Shown: piece after piece, positions 45,117 through 56,397 of the stretch
Position numbering within the stretch: the stretch's first letter is position 1
Layout: every line of letters begins with the position of its first letter
Source: Tillandsia leiboldiana
Taxonomy: Eukaryota; Streptophyta; Magnoliopsida; Poales; Bromeliaceae
Length of the DNA: 64,000 bases
Direction: 5' to 3'
NCBI GenBank assembly: GCA_029204045.2
Contig: CM055069.1
Location: 25,400,825 to 25,464,824 of the forward strand
Made by a program: the position numbers and the translations under genes
Notes under the pieces: generated by a model
Told to the model about the DNA's origin: nothing
Seen by the model: the letters and a program-made list of their open reading frames with translations, nothing else
Database searches by the model: none

Positions 45117-45514
45117 GTGACTATATAGTGATTAGTGGCACGGCGTGTTGATCCCCCTCGACGTTGTAGGCCCACCGATTGGAGAGGATTACGCGTATAT
45201 GTCGACTCTCCATGAGATATTGAGATTTAGACTGAGCGATGGATGGTTCAGGACATGTGGCATAAAGAGTATGCACATGAGTAGTATGTGAGTAAAGGGG
45301 ACCCAACTAGTAAGTGGGCTAAGTAGAGGTTAAGATAAATCTAGAAGGTAAAACTATAACACATAGCATAGTGGTAAATTAGGTAAATAATAGACACTAA
45401 TCTAGTTGCATATTGTTTAAATTGAGGCAATGTAGCCGTACTTTCAGTTTATGCATTTCTATATAGTAGAAATATTTGTTTAGCAGATTATCTACAGTTG
45501 CCTCCTCTGGACCG

Positions 45515-45574
45515 AGTGGGTGCAGAGCGTCACATTCGGTAATTGCACCTACTGAGAACTTATTTCAAGTTCTC
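45515..45574 (+). other. paired-hairpin module (family 2)
   Basis: AGTGGGTGCA (45515-45524) pairs over all 10 positions with TGCACCTACT (45544-45553), one pair being G-U. It is followed directly by GAGAACTT (45554-45561) pairing with AAGTTCTC (45567-45574). It corresponds to the family 1 pair at 39874-39936 with different bases. Confidence 0.8.
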
Positions 45575-45909
45575 ACCCTATTGTTCTTTATCTTTTTTCA
45601 GATCCAGGTATCGCCGGTGAGGCGCGAGCTCTCAACAAGGGTGTCGCAGAATAGATAGACCAAGTGAGAGGTCTAGAGAGTACCATTTTGTAAAAAGCAT
45701 GCATGTAAACTTTAAGTGTAAAGTTCAGTTGTATATTTTAGACATTATCATTTAACTTTGATGCTATGTATATTTATTTCGTGCAAAATTGTACATGTTG
45801 GACAGTTGTCACTGTTTCGCTCGGGTAGAGGAGGATCTGCTTGTTCGGCAGGTCTGTGTACATACCCGAACCGACCAAATTGACCGTCTCGGAACGTGAC
45901 AGATTGTAG

Positions 45910-45921
45910 TGGTATCAGAGC
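45910..45921 (+). other. primer binding site (tRNA-Met type)
   Basis: TGGTATCAGAGC lies 8 bp after the family 2 LTR end at 45901. Confidence 0.9.
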
Positions 45922-46146
45922 CTAGGAGCCCTAGGAAGTTAGTTGGACATAAGCCTTAGAAAAACACTAGGGGCTCAAGACATGAGTGGTTTGCGAATAA
46001 AAGTGAAAGTATGTGATTGGGTCGTGTGATGTTCCCAAAATAGATGTTGGGGACTGATTGAAGGAAATGAATTTTCATTCTTCGGACAATTACGTTGGCG
46101 GCCAACAACGTAATGTCGGGGATGAAAGAGAGTAACCCTCACCTTC

Positions 46147-47120
46147 ATGTGCATTGCTAAGGAGTCTAAGTGTAAGACTTGGACTAATAGTTGTGTTGGT
46201 GTTGCTGCTCCAAGGGTAGCGAAGACACCGCGTGGTCAACGAAGGATGGGGTCCACGTCGATGCGAGCTGAGCCCTCGGAGCGCTCAGGCTCGAGTGAAG
46301 TACGAGAGTTGCGTGATAAGATGGCTGCGCTACTCGGTGTGGTTTAGCAATAGGCTGAGACCTCGCGGCATTAGGAGAAGGCCTCCCGATGCCGGGGGAG
46401 CAAATAGTGAGACTTCATGAGATCATTGCGCAGCAGACTAGGACTACGCAGGCAAGCCAAGAACCCACCCTTACACCTTCTGTGCGAATGGGTGTGGAGG
46501 ACATTGCGATGGCGGCTGCACCTGTGTCAGAGCACCCTGTGCCGTTGGGGAAGACGTTGGAAGTGCCCCACCAAGTAGATTTTGGTGATTTTGCCGCCGA
46601 GTATATGGCTCAGCGGGTGGAGCAGAAGCGAGCTATGGATAACCTCGCTAACTTTAGCAAGTTCAACCCGCCAATCTTCAACGGCATGGATAGCGACCCA
46701 TTAGTAGTTGAGTCGTAGGTCGATATGATGGAGAAGTTGTCCGAGGACCTCCGAGTACCAAACCAGGATCAGGTCCCCTTGGCTATCCACTTCTTAGACA
46801 AGATGGCACGCAAGTGGTGGAAAGCAGAGAAGGGCAAGCAGTCTAACGCCGCCCTACCACTCTGATATAGGAGGAGTTTCAAGAACTCCTTTTTGCCATT
46901 TATTTCCCCTATAGCGCCAAGCAACAAATAGAGGAGGATTTTAAGAACCTTCGTCAGGGAAATTATACGGTGCAGGAGTACGAGCAGTAGTTCTCTCGTA
47001 TCGTTTGCTGCATCCCGTTTGTGGAGCGGAATAAGGCGGATAAGGCTCGATGCTTCGAGCAGGACCTTTGACCAAGCATTTATCCAAAAGTCCAGCAGCT
47101 CGATCTACAGACTTTACGAG
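46147..47120 (+). pseudogene. degenerate Ty3-type gag (family 2 element)
   Basis: The main open frame, 46389-46718, contains NLANFSKFNPPIFNG, a typical start of the Ty3 retrotransposon gag domain. In-frame stops follow at 46716 and 46863, after which the conserved IHFLDKMARKWW motif is still readable. The region ends before the zinc knuckle, where a minus-strand LTR begins at 47128. No protease or polymerase remains, so the element is dead and truncated. Confidence 0.8.
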
Positions 47121-47850
47121 CACTAGTTGTCACGTCCCGAGACCGCCCATTTGGACAGTTCAGGCACGCCAACAAACCCGCCAATCGGGCATGACCTCTC
47201 TATACCCGAAAGGAATGGAACAATCATCTCAAGAAATACAAAGAGTATAATGAGATACAATAACAGAGTGAAACTACTACTAAACTGATCATTCAACTTT
47301 AAACATCGATACAACTGAATAAAGCTGAAATATAATACTGGAATGAACATTTGCAATATAACAATTAGTCACAAATTTTTCTTTTGTTTATCCTTACCAA
47401 ATACAATGTTCATTCCAAAGTATAAAACAGGTGATATACCGCTAGACCCTCTAGGTCTGTATGCTGCTGGGCCCTTGCCCCTGTCGTGTGCCTCACCGGC
47501 TGTATCTGGACCTATAAAAGTGGTTGTGGTGACCCCGATCCCCGTGCAGCTTTCCCCATGACCCAGGTAGTGGAACACCTGTTATTGGTGTGTCGGACCC
47601 GCAACGCGTCAAATAGACGCGTTGGACGGACTCAGTGAGGTTTCTGGATCAAGCCTGTCCTTCGGCTGCTTTCGCCGAATTTTAGAGAGAGTTTCGGGCT
47701 AATCCGAGACCGGATTTGGATTCAGCGCGGAAAAACGCCAAAAATAGGCTATTTACTTGTCTTTTTCGGAGTCCGGATGCCCAAAAACAGACTCCTGGAA
47801 GATTTCTGCGCATTTTGGTGCATGGGGGAAGCCGTGGACCGGCCTTGTGC

Positions 47851-48146
47851 CACATGGCGGCCTCTGATTGGCCGGCACACGCGGTGCGGTCCATGGAATT
47901 GGCGCGGCTGCAGTGGACCAGATGCGGGGGACACATGGCGGCTCCTGGTTGGCGGGCTCACGCGGCGCGGTCCACGGGCGCGCGCGGCGGGTGCACTGAA
48001 CCAGGGCGGGACACGTGGCGGCCCCGGGTTGGCTGGTCCACGTGCGGGCGGCGCACGCAACGCAGGGAGTGGGTAGCGAGGCAGGTGCAGCGACGTGCGG
48101 GCACGGCGGGCAGGTGTACGGGCGCCACGTGTCGCCCGATGATTCG
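47851..48146 (+). promoter_or_regulatory. composite G-box/CCAAT sites in U3, LTR copy 3
   Basis: Four sites with a 10-bp gap: CACATG 47851/ATTGG 47867; CACATG 47932/GTTGG 47948; CACGTG 48012/GTTGG 48028; CACGTG 48126/ATTCG 48142. The first three repeat every 80-81 bp. Confidence 0.78.
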
Positions 48147-48381
48147 CCACGACCACCTGCTCCGTTGACCCGGTCGGGCCACGTGGCGGAGTCCCACAGG
48201 CCCCGCACACGCTGTCCGCTGTTCGGGACACGTGCCGGGGCCAGGAGGTTCCGGGCCCTCGTCGCGAGCCTGGCCAGGGCGCGGGATTCGGGCACTGTAG
48301 CCGCCCGAATACCCCGGGCGCCCGAATATTGGGCCTGAAAGCCCAATAAAATTGGATTTTTGTGGTTTTTTGGTGGAGGCC

Positions 48382-48390
48382 TATAAATAG
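48382..48390 (+). promoter_or_regulatory. LTR TATA box
   Basis: TATAAATAG about 790 bp inside the LTR. Confidence 0.85.
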
Positions 48391-50053
48391 GTCGGGTTCT
48401 TGGGCTCTTGGACTCTTTTCCCGAGCCCATTTGCGAAAGGGCCCTCAAGCAACCTTGTTGATCATCATGTGCTGCATCTTGCGATGGAGTTTCGGAATTT
48501 TTGGAGGGCGCGGCATCGACGGCTTCGGCGATTCGGCGCAGTGCGACGTTTCTTCTTCGGTGGCCCATTTTCGTCGCGTTTCGGTCCACAAGGTCCACAG
48601 AGCTACTCCGACGGAATTTTTGGACGATTTTCGCAGCGTTGGTTTCACGAGAGGTAGGCCTCCGATTTCCGTGTTGATCACCTTGCTTCATTCTGAGTTC
48701 TTGGCATGGTTTACGAGGCATCTTTGAACCCCTTTGTTGCTGGTGGTTTTTCTGGACAGCGGAGGCTTGTCGGATTTTTATCTCTGCGCTCGAGTATCGG
48801 ATTTCGGCCTGTAAGGACTCGATCGACATCTACTCTTCGCGAGGATCGCCGTCGTATTTTTATTGAAATTTTTGGAGATTATCTCGCAGGTGGGAATTAA
48901 GCTTCTTTGGGACAGATTTTTCAGCAGTGTATGTGTTATGGGAATTTTGACTTATTGCAATGTTTGGACCATATCTTTGTACCCAGGAGGAGTTTTTGGG
49001 TGTTTTTGGACTCATTGGAATCGTGGGAATCCGAGGATTGTCCCCGTTCAGTTTCAGCCTTTTTGGATCTTGGATTGACGCGCGCTTCAGGTGGGTTGCT
49101 TCGTCTCCGAAACCGATGGACGGTTCATTAATTCTATTGTATAGAAATCATGCATGATTGTGAGATATGTTAGAATGCATGTTAGAGAGAGAGATGTTGT
49201 CTTTCCTGTGTCGTTATTGAAATCATGTTGGTTAATGTTTCCCTGATCTTGCTTTAGCCAAACTAAATGCTATTATTGGACTTGACCTAGCACCCTGTCA
49301 TATGTTGTATGTATAACCAGACCAGTAGAAAACCCTCACTTGGGCTAGGTTCATTTATGCTTTAGGCATCCACACTGTACATTCTATTCCTGGACATAGT
49401 GTTTTTCCTCACCCGGGTAGTGGGCTGAGTGGTCGGGATTTATTTTAGTGTGGGATGCATGTTACACTCGTGCTTGGGGGCCGAGTGGAGTCTGGTAGAT
49501 GTAGCTGGTTTCATATCTGTGGCGTGAGCCGTTGGGTAAACGGTGGTCCCGAGTCGTCGTATTTCTCTGTTTTATTTGTCGTCACTATGTTAGTGACGGG
49601 TATACTAGTGATAGCAGGACCTAGAACCCAGACTGTTTTTGGACACACATAATTTCTATAAACTAATGTTTTTCCTTCCAAACTTCTAGGGGTCGCCGGA
49701 GCCTGTTCTTGTTTCATTTGGGTGAAGGCAATAGCCCTTCGGGGTTTGAAAAATAAAACTTATTTGAACTTGTTTTATTAAAGAACTAAAATATATTAAA
49801 TTGGATTTCTCAGATTAAAATAGCTCTCAGTAATAACTGCCATCTTCTATTACAAACTTCCTCACCCGAGAGAGTATAGGTGACCTGGGTTCTAGGGGTC
49901 GTTCCCTTATTTCGGGACGAAAGCTACGGGGGCTGTACCTAGAACCTGTTCTTGTTTGATAGGTTTGTAGGTGTTGGTCTCCCGGAACTTTCGGACCCTG
50001 GTTGGTTTCTTCCGCATGTCTTACCAAGGGAGTTGTTTTCCCGAACTGTAAGG

Positions 50054-50138
50054 GGTCGAGAACTTCGAAAGGTTGAGTCTGGAGTCTGTTCTTGTTTGAT
50101 TGGGATTCTAGACACCGACCTTTCGGGATTCTCGGACC
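50054..50138 (+). other. conserved-loop hairpin module, best-paired copy
   Basis: Outer stem GGTCGAGAA with TTCTCGGACC (one bulged G), middle stem CGAAAGGT with ACCTTTCG (8 of 8), inner stem GTCTGGAGTC (50077-50086) with GATTCTAGAC (50104-50113), 10 of 10 pairs with two G-U. Loop TGTTCTTGTTTGATTGG (50087-50103). Confidence 0.85.
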
Positions 50139-51165
50139 GTTACTGTGTCGGTTGGTTCTTTCTCGTCTGTGAGTTGGATGTCCTGTTTTAGGAGCCGTTG
50201 GGTTGACGACGGTCCCGGCTGTTGAGTACCTCCAGCCAGTGGGTTAGTATTGTGAGTTGGACATTGTCGATCTGATTGATCGTGGATTTGGATTATAGCC
50301 TGCCTGAGCCATATTGAGCTCGACAGAGATGCGCAGATACTTTCCTCGGTGGGGTCGCGCCCCTCGAGTGCCGCTCCGGAGCTGGGCCTGTTACTTTGCT
50401 ATCGCGACTTGTCGACACAGTCCCTCTGGCTGGGCCAGTTTTGGCAGTCACGGACGCCCTACGTAAGTCCCGTCCTCTTGTGGATGTGTGGCAGTAGGTG
50501 GGCGCAGGTTTGACTGGATCCCATGTGGCAGTCACTGTGATTGGGTTGATTGAGTATTTGGGTTAGAGTCGATGCATCATTTTCATCTGTATCACCCTTT
50601 GAGCATTGTAGATAGAGGCATGATAGCTGTAGACTCTTTCCTGCTTATCTTTCCATTATTACAGTTTTCCTGTTATCTTGTGCCTCTAGTAGACTTAGTA
50701 GCCAGACCGTCGGGCTTGGTAGCGGCACCCACTGAGAACTACTGTGGGATGTAGTTCTCACATCCGCCGTGGTGACTTTTCCCAGGGACCCCTTTTCTAG
50801 TTCCTGCTACTCCAGTTGCTGACCCTTCTGTTGCTGATCGAGGTGAGGAAGTCGCGAGCTAGTTCCCTACCCGTCCTTGGAGTATAGCTGTACCCCTTTT
50901 GGAGCTTAGTAGTACAGTCTGCTGGATTATTGTTGTTAGTTACTATTGAGGGTTTTATTTTTAAGAGACTTTTGTAGTGAGGTTCAGACTTGTACTTTTG
51001 GAGTTGTATTATTTTATTTCAGTAGTCTACTTTTCAGCTCTGATATTTGTATAGCTGTAGTATCCTTCTTTTTGCAGGTTAGACGCTTCGTCTATACGGG
51101 GCTTCCCGTATGGGCGGCGGATCTGTTGGCGGGCCCGGGTCGCAGTTTCGACCCCGGGGCGTGAC

Positions 51166-51638
51166 TGTAGCGACCCGGCCCACTAGCAATAATAACTCGT
51201 TGGGCCCAAACCACAGCCCAAAATGCTTAAGCCCAGTTATTATTACTAGTGTCCAAGTCTCATATAAACCCAATCACAAATCCATCCACATCCGATGTGG
51301 GACTATTGGGGGCGTCACAGACTCCCCCCGTTTAGGCCTGACGTCCTCGTCAGCCCAAACACACACACAGCAGCCCAAGATCACCAGGCGATGTGAGACT
51401 CGTCTCGCTAGCCCTGTCATCTAGACCCAGGCTCAGCCGAGACTCGCCGCACACTTCCGGCTGGTTATTGGCTCCGATACCAAATGTAACGACCCGGCCC
51501 ACTAGCAATAATAACTCGTTGGGCCCAAACCACAGCCCAAAATGCTTAAGCCCAGTTATTATTACTAGTGTCCAAGTCTCATATAAACCCAATCACAAAT
51601 CCATCCACATCCGATGTGGGACTATTGGGGGCGTCACA
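51166..51638 (-). mobile_element. TRIM retrotransposon, TSD GTGAC
   Basis: A 473-bp copy closely matching 32080-32552, with 154-bp terminal repeats (51166-51319 and 51485-51638). GTGAC flanks both sides (51161-51165 and 51639-51643) and is part of the family 1 LTR end. The primer-binding-site complement has one change (TGGCTCCGATACCA). Confidence 0.95.
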
Positions 51639-52195
51639 GTGACAGTGGTAACCAACAGAATACGAGAACTACGAATAGTTCCCAGTGGGTTCATCTACCG
51701 AGAAATATGCTCTACACCTCTTGGTCCAACGGAAGCATTAGTAGCAACTAGCAAGATAATAGGGAAAGCTATAAATACTATACTAGTATACTGATATGAT
51801 AATCACTACACTACTAGTCCATAATGCTACCATGCTATACCTTACTAGGCCACTATACCATAACTGGGCCACTGTGCCGCTATCCAAGGGTTACTCCTAA
51901 CCCAACCACATTCAGTCACTTTCATTTGCTTTTACTTTGTCTTTCGAAAGTATCTCGTCCGACGGGCCCCTGCCCTAGGAGTCATGCTCCTAATTAACGA
52001 GTCTCAAATCCGAAGGCGCATTTTACATTTACATTTTACTTTCAAAATCTTTTCCGTCTTTATTTGCCATGACCTCTACTTAGCCCACTAGCTAATTGGG
52101 TCCCATTTGCTCACCTACCAATCATGTGCATACTCTCTCTGCCACATGTCCCAAACCGTCCATCGATCAGGTCCCGAACCGTCAATCGATCAGTT

Positions 52196-54431
52196 TGTAA
52201 TATCATGACTTTTTGTGTATCGTCTTACCCTCTTTACTAATAAACTACATGTTAGGGAAAATCGAATTATCGAATTTTCTTAAGTTGACTATCGTGCGGT
52301 GCGGGTATTTTTCTGTGATAGAGCTCAAAAAACGATGAACGGCGGTGCAATCGGATCTGAAATCCGACTTACGGATCCCCCGGAATGGGGTTTTGAAGGT
52401 CGCGGAAACCGTAGTGTGCATCGGAATCCGTGCTAAAGATCTGGCACGCTTTTCGAGGGGATGTGGAATTATCTCGTGGGAATAGATAATTAATTTTAAA
52501 TAATAAATACCCGGATGTGGGTTTATTGTACGTACCAAGAGATAAATCTGTTTTTTCCCAAAAGAAAAGAGAAAACCCTAGCCGAAGAGAAAGAGAGAAG
52601 AAGAAAGCGGAGTCGTCAGATCGCCTCCGATCAACGTGCCGGAGCCGGAAGTGTGAGCAGACCATCTTCTCCGACGAGATCGCGGTAAGCGAAGTTCTTT
52701 TTCGGTTTTCGTCGGGGTTTTCGTCGTTTCCGTTTAGCCGCCGTCGCCACCGCCGCCGCGCCGCGTGGGGCGCCACTCGCAGGCGGCAGCACCCGCGCGG
52801 GCAGGTGCCGCGCGGGGAGCCGCCCGCAAGCTGCGGCACCCGCGCGGGCAGGTGTCGCGCGGGGCGCCGCCCGCAGGCGGCAGCACCCGCGTTGGCAGGC
52901 GCGGCGCAGGGCGCCGCCCGCAGGCGACGACACCCGCGGGGGCAAGTGCCGCGCGGGGAGTCTGACCGCGCGGCCGAGCTTCATAGGGCGCCGCGCGGGG
53001 TCGGTGCCCGCGCGGCCGCACGGCATGCGGCGCTGCGGGGGAAGGGACCGCGGCTGCGTCGTCCGTCGCGCGTCGTTACCGCCGCCGTTGCCGGGTTTTC
53101 GTCGTACTCTTGGGTTTTGGACTCCGTTTCTTTACAGAATGCAATTCAGTCTGACCTGTTGTTCTTTTGAGGACTTTCTTAGGTCCGGGTGCCGATTGTG
53201 AGCGTGTTTCGGTCCCAGGTGTTCCGGTCAGAACATTTCGAGGTGGGTACTTTGTTGTATTTCAGTGTATGGTTGTTCCCGTTGTAACTTGTGAAAGTAA
53301 AGTAGATGTACCTTTTTGTAAACTCTTTAACCCCATTGCATGAGAATCCCGCTCTTTTATTTCTAACTGTGGCGACGAATGTCGCGGTGCTTTATTACAC
53401 GCCGGTTTCGGCATTTATGCTCATGATTGCTTACACGCACACCGGCGGTCTGGCCACCGCACAGGGTGTATTTTTCCGGAAAGATGGTACGTTGACCCGT
53501 GTAACCCACAAAGGTGAAGGTGACATAATAGGGACCCCTCGCGGATTACTTAAGGTGCTGCACAAGTACCGTGGAGGGGTTGGTGACATCAAGGTGCGAG
53601 CAAAGTGTACTTTCGCTGGGGGTCTTTAGACCTCCCGGCATATGCTTCGTTTTGATGAAACAGGGGATATGGTGACTCATGAGGGGGAAGTGGAATGCTC
53701 TGGTGTATCGGTTTGTTTATTACAGTTTTTATCGCATTGTACCTGTTTTCATCTACTTTATTTGTCACTGCTTTCCCACACTGTGACAGGTCCGAACAGG
53801 GGTGGGAACCGGGACGATGGTGAGACTGCGTTTAGAGGACCTTAACCGCTTGAGGCTGTAAAATGTCTTATTTACTTTCGGTTATCTCATTTGCTTTTGG
53901 TTAGTAGGTTAGTGATTACTTGATGGTGGAACAATGTGGATGTTGGGTTGAGATCCTAACTTAGTGGTGACATCTTTTATTGTGTTTATCTTAGACTTGC
54001 ATGCGGTATGTTTTCAAGTAGCAAAATAATTTCGAAAACGTTTTCAAACTAAGTGTCGTGTGGGCACTCCTTTCCAAACCCGTGGATTTATCCTTTCAAG
54101 TTATGTTGCTGCCTAAAAGAGATTTGTGAAAACGTTTTTAAAACCGGGTGTCGTGTGGACACCGTTTGATAACCTGTGGATTTATCCTTTCAATCTTGTT
54201 GTAGTAATTGTGGTTGTGATTAATTGTGATCTCTCCCTTTGGTTTCATCGTGACTGCATGGTTAAAGTATGTGTTGTAATTGAGACGCCGTACATATACA
54301 AAGGAGACTCCGTCCGTTTGTGGAGTGAATTTTTATATGTGGCAGGTCTGGCGCGCACCGGTGGGCGAGGTTAATTTCAAAAAAAAATATACACGTTTTT
54401 TCCGCTCATTTAGAACCTCCGGGGCGTGACA
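52196..54431 (+). repeat. 5' LTR, family 3 (2236 bp)
   Basis: TGTAATATCATGAC to GGGGCGTGACA. GC-rich tandem block at 52740-53040, TTCGAGGTGGGTA site near 53234. Open frames here (for example 52517-53170) are GC-rich artefacts, and the one at 53306-53629 recurs in the 3' LTR without a family match. Confidence 0.93.
52740..53040 (+). repeat. GC-rich hairpin repeats in LTR, family 3
   Basis: Imperfect units of about 50-60 bp containing GCCGCCCGCAGGCGGC, which is self-complementary, and CCCGCGCGGGCAGGTG. The block varies in length between copies (52740-53040, 59290-59690, 21105-21530) and explains the LTR length difference. Confidence 0.8.
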
Positions 54432-54438
54432 GATTATA

Positions 54439-54449
54439 TGGTATCAGAG
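54439..54449 (+). other. primer binding site (tRNA-Met type)
   Basis: TGGTATCAGAG lies 7 bp after the 5' LTR end. Confidence 0.88.
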
Positions 54450-54688
54450 AAAACGACTTTAACCACGGTGGTCGGTGGCCAACATCTACAGAGTGCAATG
54501 CCACAAGCAACTGACCAGCGAGATAACCAAGGTATAGGTGCGTAGAGCGCGAGTGTGTGCAGGGAAAGGGGATAGAGTCCCAGTGTATTCGTAGGTCAGG
54601 AAACTAGATCTGTTAAGCCTAGAGTTGACGCGGTTTCTTTGTATGCACAGATAACAGCCGGACTTGATCTTCAACCAGCAGCACAGAA

Positions 54689-55390
54689 ATGGATGGGATG
54701 GGCTCGGCAGCCGCAGCAAACCGCCTACTCCAACACCAGTTGCACGACGTGGCTGGGCAACTGCTAACGCTTACCGAACGGATGTGCTTATTGACACAAG
54801 ACATTGGTGACACTGATCGCATCGTTTACAGCTGGAGTGGCGACACTCTTCGGGGAATGCCAACTGCAAGATTGCCCACTTTTCGAGAGGCGGTCGACAC
54901 GGCCACTTGGGTGGAGCGGGAGCTTGTCGACGCTCGTGCCCAGCGGGAGCACCCTAGGCTCTATCGGGGCCAGAGGCGTCCCCACCCTTATCCTGAGGAG
55001 GGCCCTTCCCAGGGAGGCCGAACAACCAAACGCCCGAAGACGGAGCAAGAAATCAGCGGTGCGCTGACGAGAGAACCGGAACCGTGGAGGAAGCCTTGCA
55101 TCATCTGCGGAAGGGCACACCAAGTGACCGGTTGTCCATGGAGGTACAACCACTGTTTTCGTTGTGGCAAGCCGGGACACTTCCGTGCCTCCTGCCCCCA
55201 GAGACCGGCGACTACCCTGACAGCACCGCGGCGAGAGGAACGGGGTACACCACCGCAGCCACCGCCCCGCAGGAGGACCTACCTGACGGTCAACTCAAAG
55301 CAGACCATGACGATTCCGGGTCCCTGCCCCGTCGTGTCGTGCGCCGCTGGCCCAAGGGTTGTGGTCGGGTCCCCCGAGCCGACCCGATAG
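54689..55390 (+). CDS. gag remnant with two zinc knuckles (family 3)
   Basis: A 233-codon open frame. Residues 1-45 resemble the N-terminal region of chromovirus gag; residues 137-149 form a C-x2-C-x3-H-x4-C motif and residues 156-169 a classic C-x2-C-x4-H-x4-C knuckle (CFRCGKPGHFRASC), which binds RNA in the particle. It is about half the usual length because the central capsid domain is deleted. A basic, Pro-rich tail follows. The frame is open but the product is unlikely to form particles. Confidence 0.82.
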   Translation: MDGMGSAAAANRLLQHQLHDVAGQLLTLTERMCLLTQDIGDTDRIVYSWSGDTLRGMPTARLPTFREAVDTATWVERELVDARAQREHPRLYRGQRRPHPYPEEGPSQGGRTTKRPKTEQEISGALTREPEPWRKPCIICGRAHQVTGCPWRYNHCFRCGKPGHFRASCPQRPATTLTAPRREERGTPPQPPPRRRTYLTVNSKQTMTIPGPCPVVSCAAGPRVVVGSPEPTR

Positions 55391-55415
55391 AGGACGCAAT
55401 GTCCCGGAAGGAGTA

Positions 55416-56397
55416 ATAACAGGTAATACTTTTAGTTTCTCTCCGAATTAGGAACACGTATCACATCAGAGCGTCCCCCTCCTATCCTTTCTCTCTCTCT
55501 CCTGTTTTTCCGCCCTACCCAGAGTTGCTAGGAAAACCCTCCTCTCCCTTCTCTTCTCTCCGTTTTTTTGAATCCCATCTTAGGGGTAGATTCATTCGGA
55601 CTGTGGGGAGAGACCCTCAAAGGCCTTTAGCTAAGCCCTCCCCAGCCTGCAAGGGCGAGCAAAATTCTTGTGCACTAAGAGCTGGGGGAAGACCTTGCTT
55701 GGGGTATTTGGCGTGGCACTCAAAATCGACTGTCACAGCAATCCTGAAGCAGTAATCGACCGAACTAAGTCCCTGGTGCGTTCCGGGAACTAGGCACGCC
55801 AAAATGTGCGAGCTTTACTCGGGAGGACGTCTACGACCTACCGTTCTTTCCCCCGCCGCGGGCAAGAAGACAGGGGAAGGGTAGTCGAGTAGTTTCTTTC
55901 GCGTTTCGGTAGATCCGGCCACCTGATCTAGAACCCTACCTTCCGGCGCCCACGCCGCCATTAAGCAGTAACTAACAGAAAGTCAAACTGCCAGAGGACT
56001 GTAAGGGGTTACTCTAACAGGTCTGTTGGGGAGGCCACTCCTGTACCAACCCGGCGCCCTCCGACCCTATGACAAGATGAAGGGGCACCACTGCAACCGG
56101 TGAGGAGGCTCACGCCACAGCAAGGAGCGGCCCTACCGGGGTGGCGAACGCGAGTGGGTAGATTTAGGTTCAAACCATACCACGTAGGTCTGCGGACTTA
56201 GGGCCACAGCCGAACCTCGTACCGAGGGGCAAGTGTGGGTGAGGTCGAAGCTCCCCTGTTGGGATGGCGGGAAACCTCCGAGATGGGAGCAAAAATCCAA
56301 TCTCGTGGCGGTTGTTCCGGCTACCCATGATGAGGTGGTTGAGGCTGGTGGAGATGTAGTAAGTGGAGGACAGCGTGTGTGGCTTGGGAGGTATATA
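55416..56397. other. foreign-looking 1-kb segment inside the chromovirus
   Basis: Lies where protease and the first half of RT should be. It has no open frame of note, a moderately GC-rich even composition, and shares no motif with the LTR or pol sequence around it. RT homology resumes at about 56398. The style recalls plant organellar, especially mitochondrial, DNA, but that is only an impression. A deletion plus captured host sequence is the simplest reading. Confidence 0.55.

Larger units (their letters stand above)
43392..45901 (+). mobile_element. 5' LTR of a family 2 Ty3-type element (2510 bp)
   Basis: Starts TGTAATGCACCG and ends GGAACGTGACA. Its 3' side is directly joined to an internal region with a primer binding site, which fixes the + orientation. 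Contains a TA microsatellite (about 44298-44318), a hairpin array at 44985-45116 and the hairpin pair at 45515-45574. It is related to family 1 in the order of its modules but differs in most of its sequence. Confidence 0.88.
47589..51644 (+). mobile_element. giant LTR, family 1, interrupted by a TRIM
   Basis: Starts TGTGTCGGACCCG; its final base lies after the TRIM, since GCGTGAC (ending 51165) is separated from the last A (51644). TATA box 48382-48390. Hairpin modules: 49676-49750, 49914-49998, 50054-50138, 50346-50377, 50734-50759, 51081-51111. A CTTCAGGTGGGT site lies near 49086. The flanking target duplication is not clear. The 358-codon open frame on the minus strand (47753-48829) is a GC-rich artefact. 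Confidence 0.88.

Noticed and set aside
47753..48829. 358-codon open frame on the minus strand
   Set aside because: It runs antisense through the GC-rich U3 and leader of a family 1 LTR, shows no domain, and is absent as an open frame in the sister LTRs. GC-rich DNA has few stops.
50054..50138. Conserved repeats as a CRISPR array
   Set aside because: Irregular spacing, stems rather than spacers vary, no cas genes, and the context is a plant LTR.
53306..53629. 107-codon open frame repeated at 59957-60280 as a possible LTR gene
   Set aside because: Present in both LTRs simply because they are copies; the counterpart in the solo LTR 20564-22825 is disrupted, and no motif is seen.
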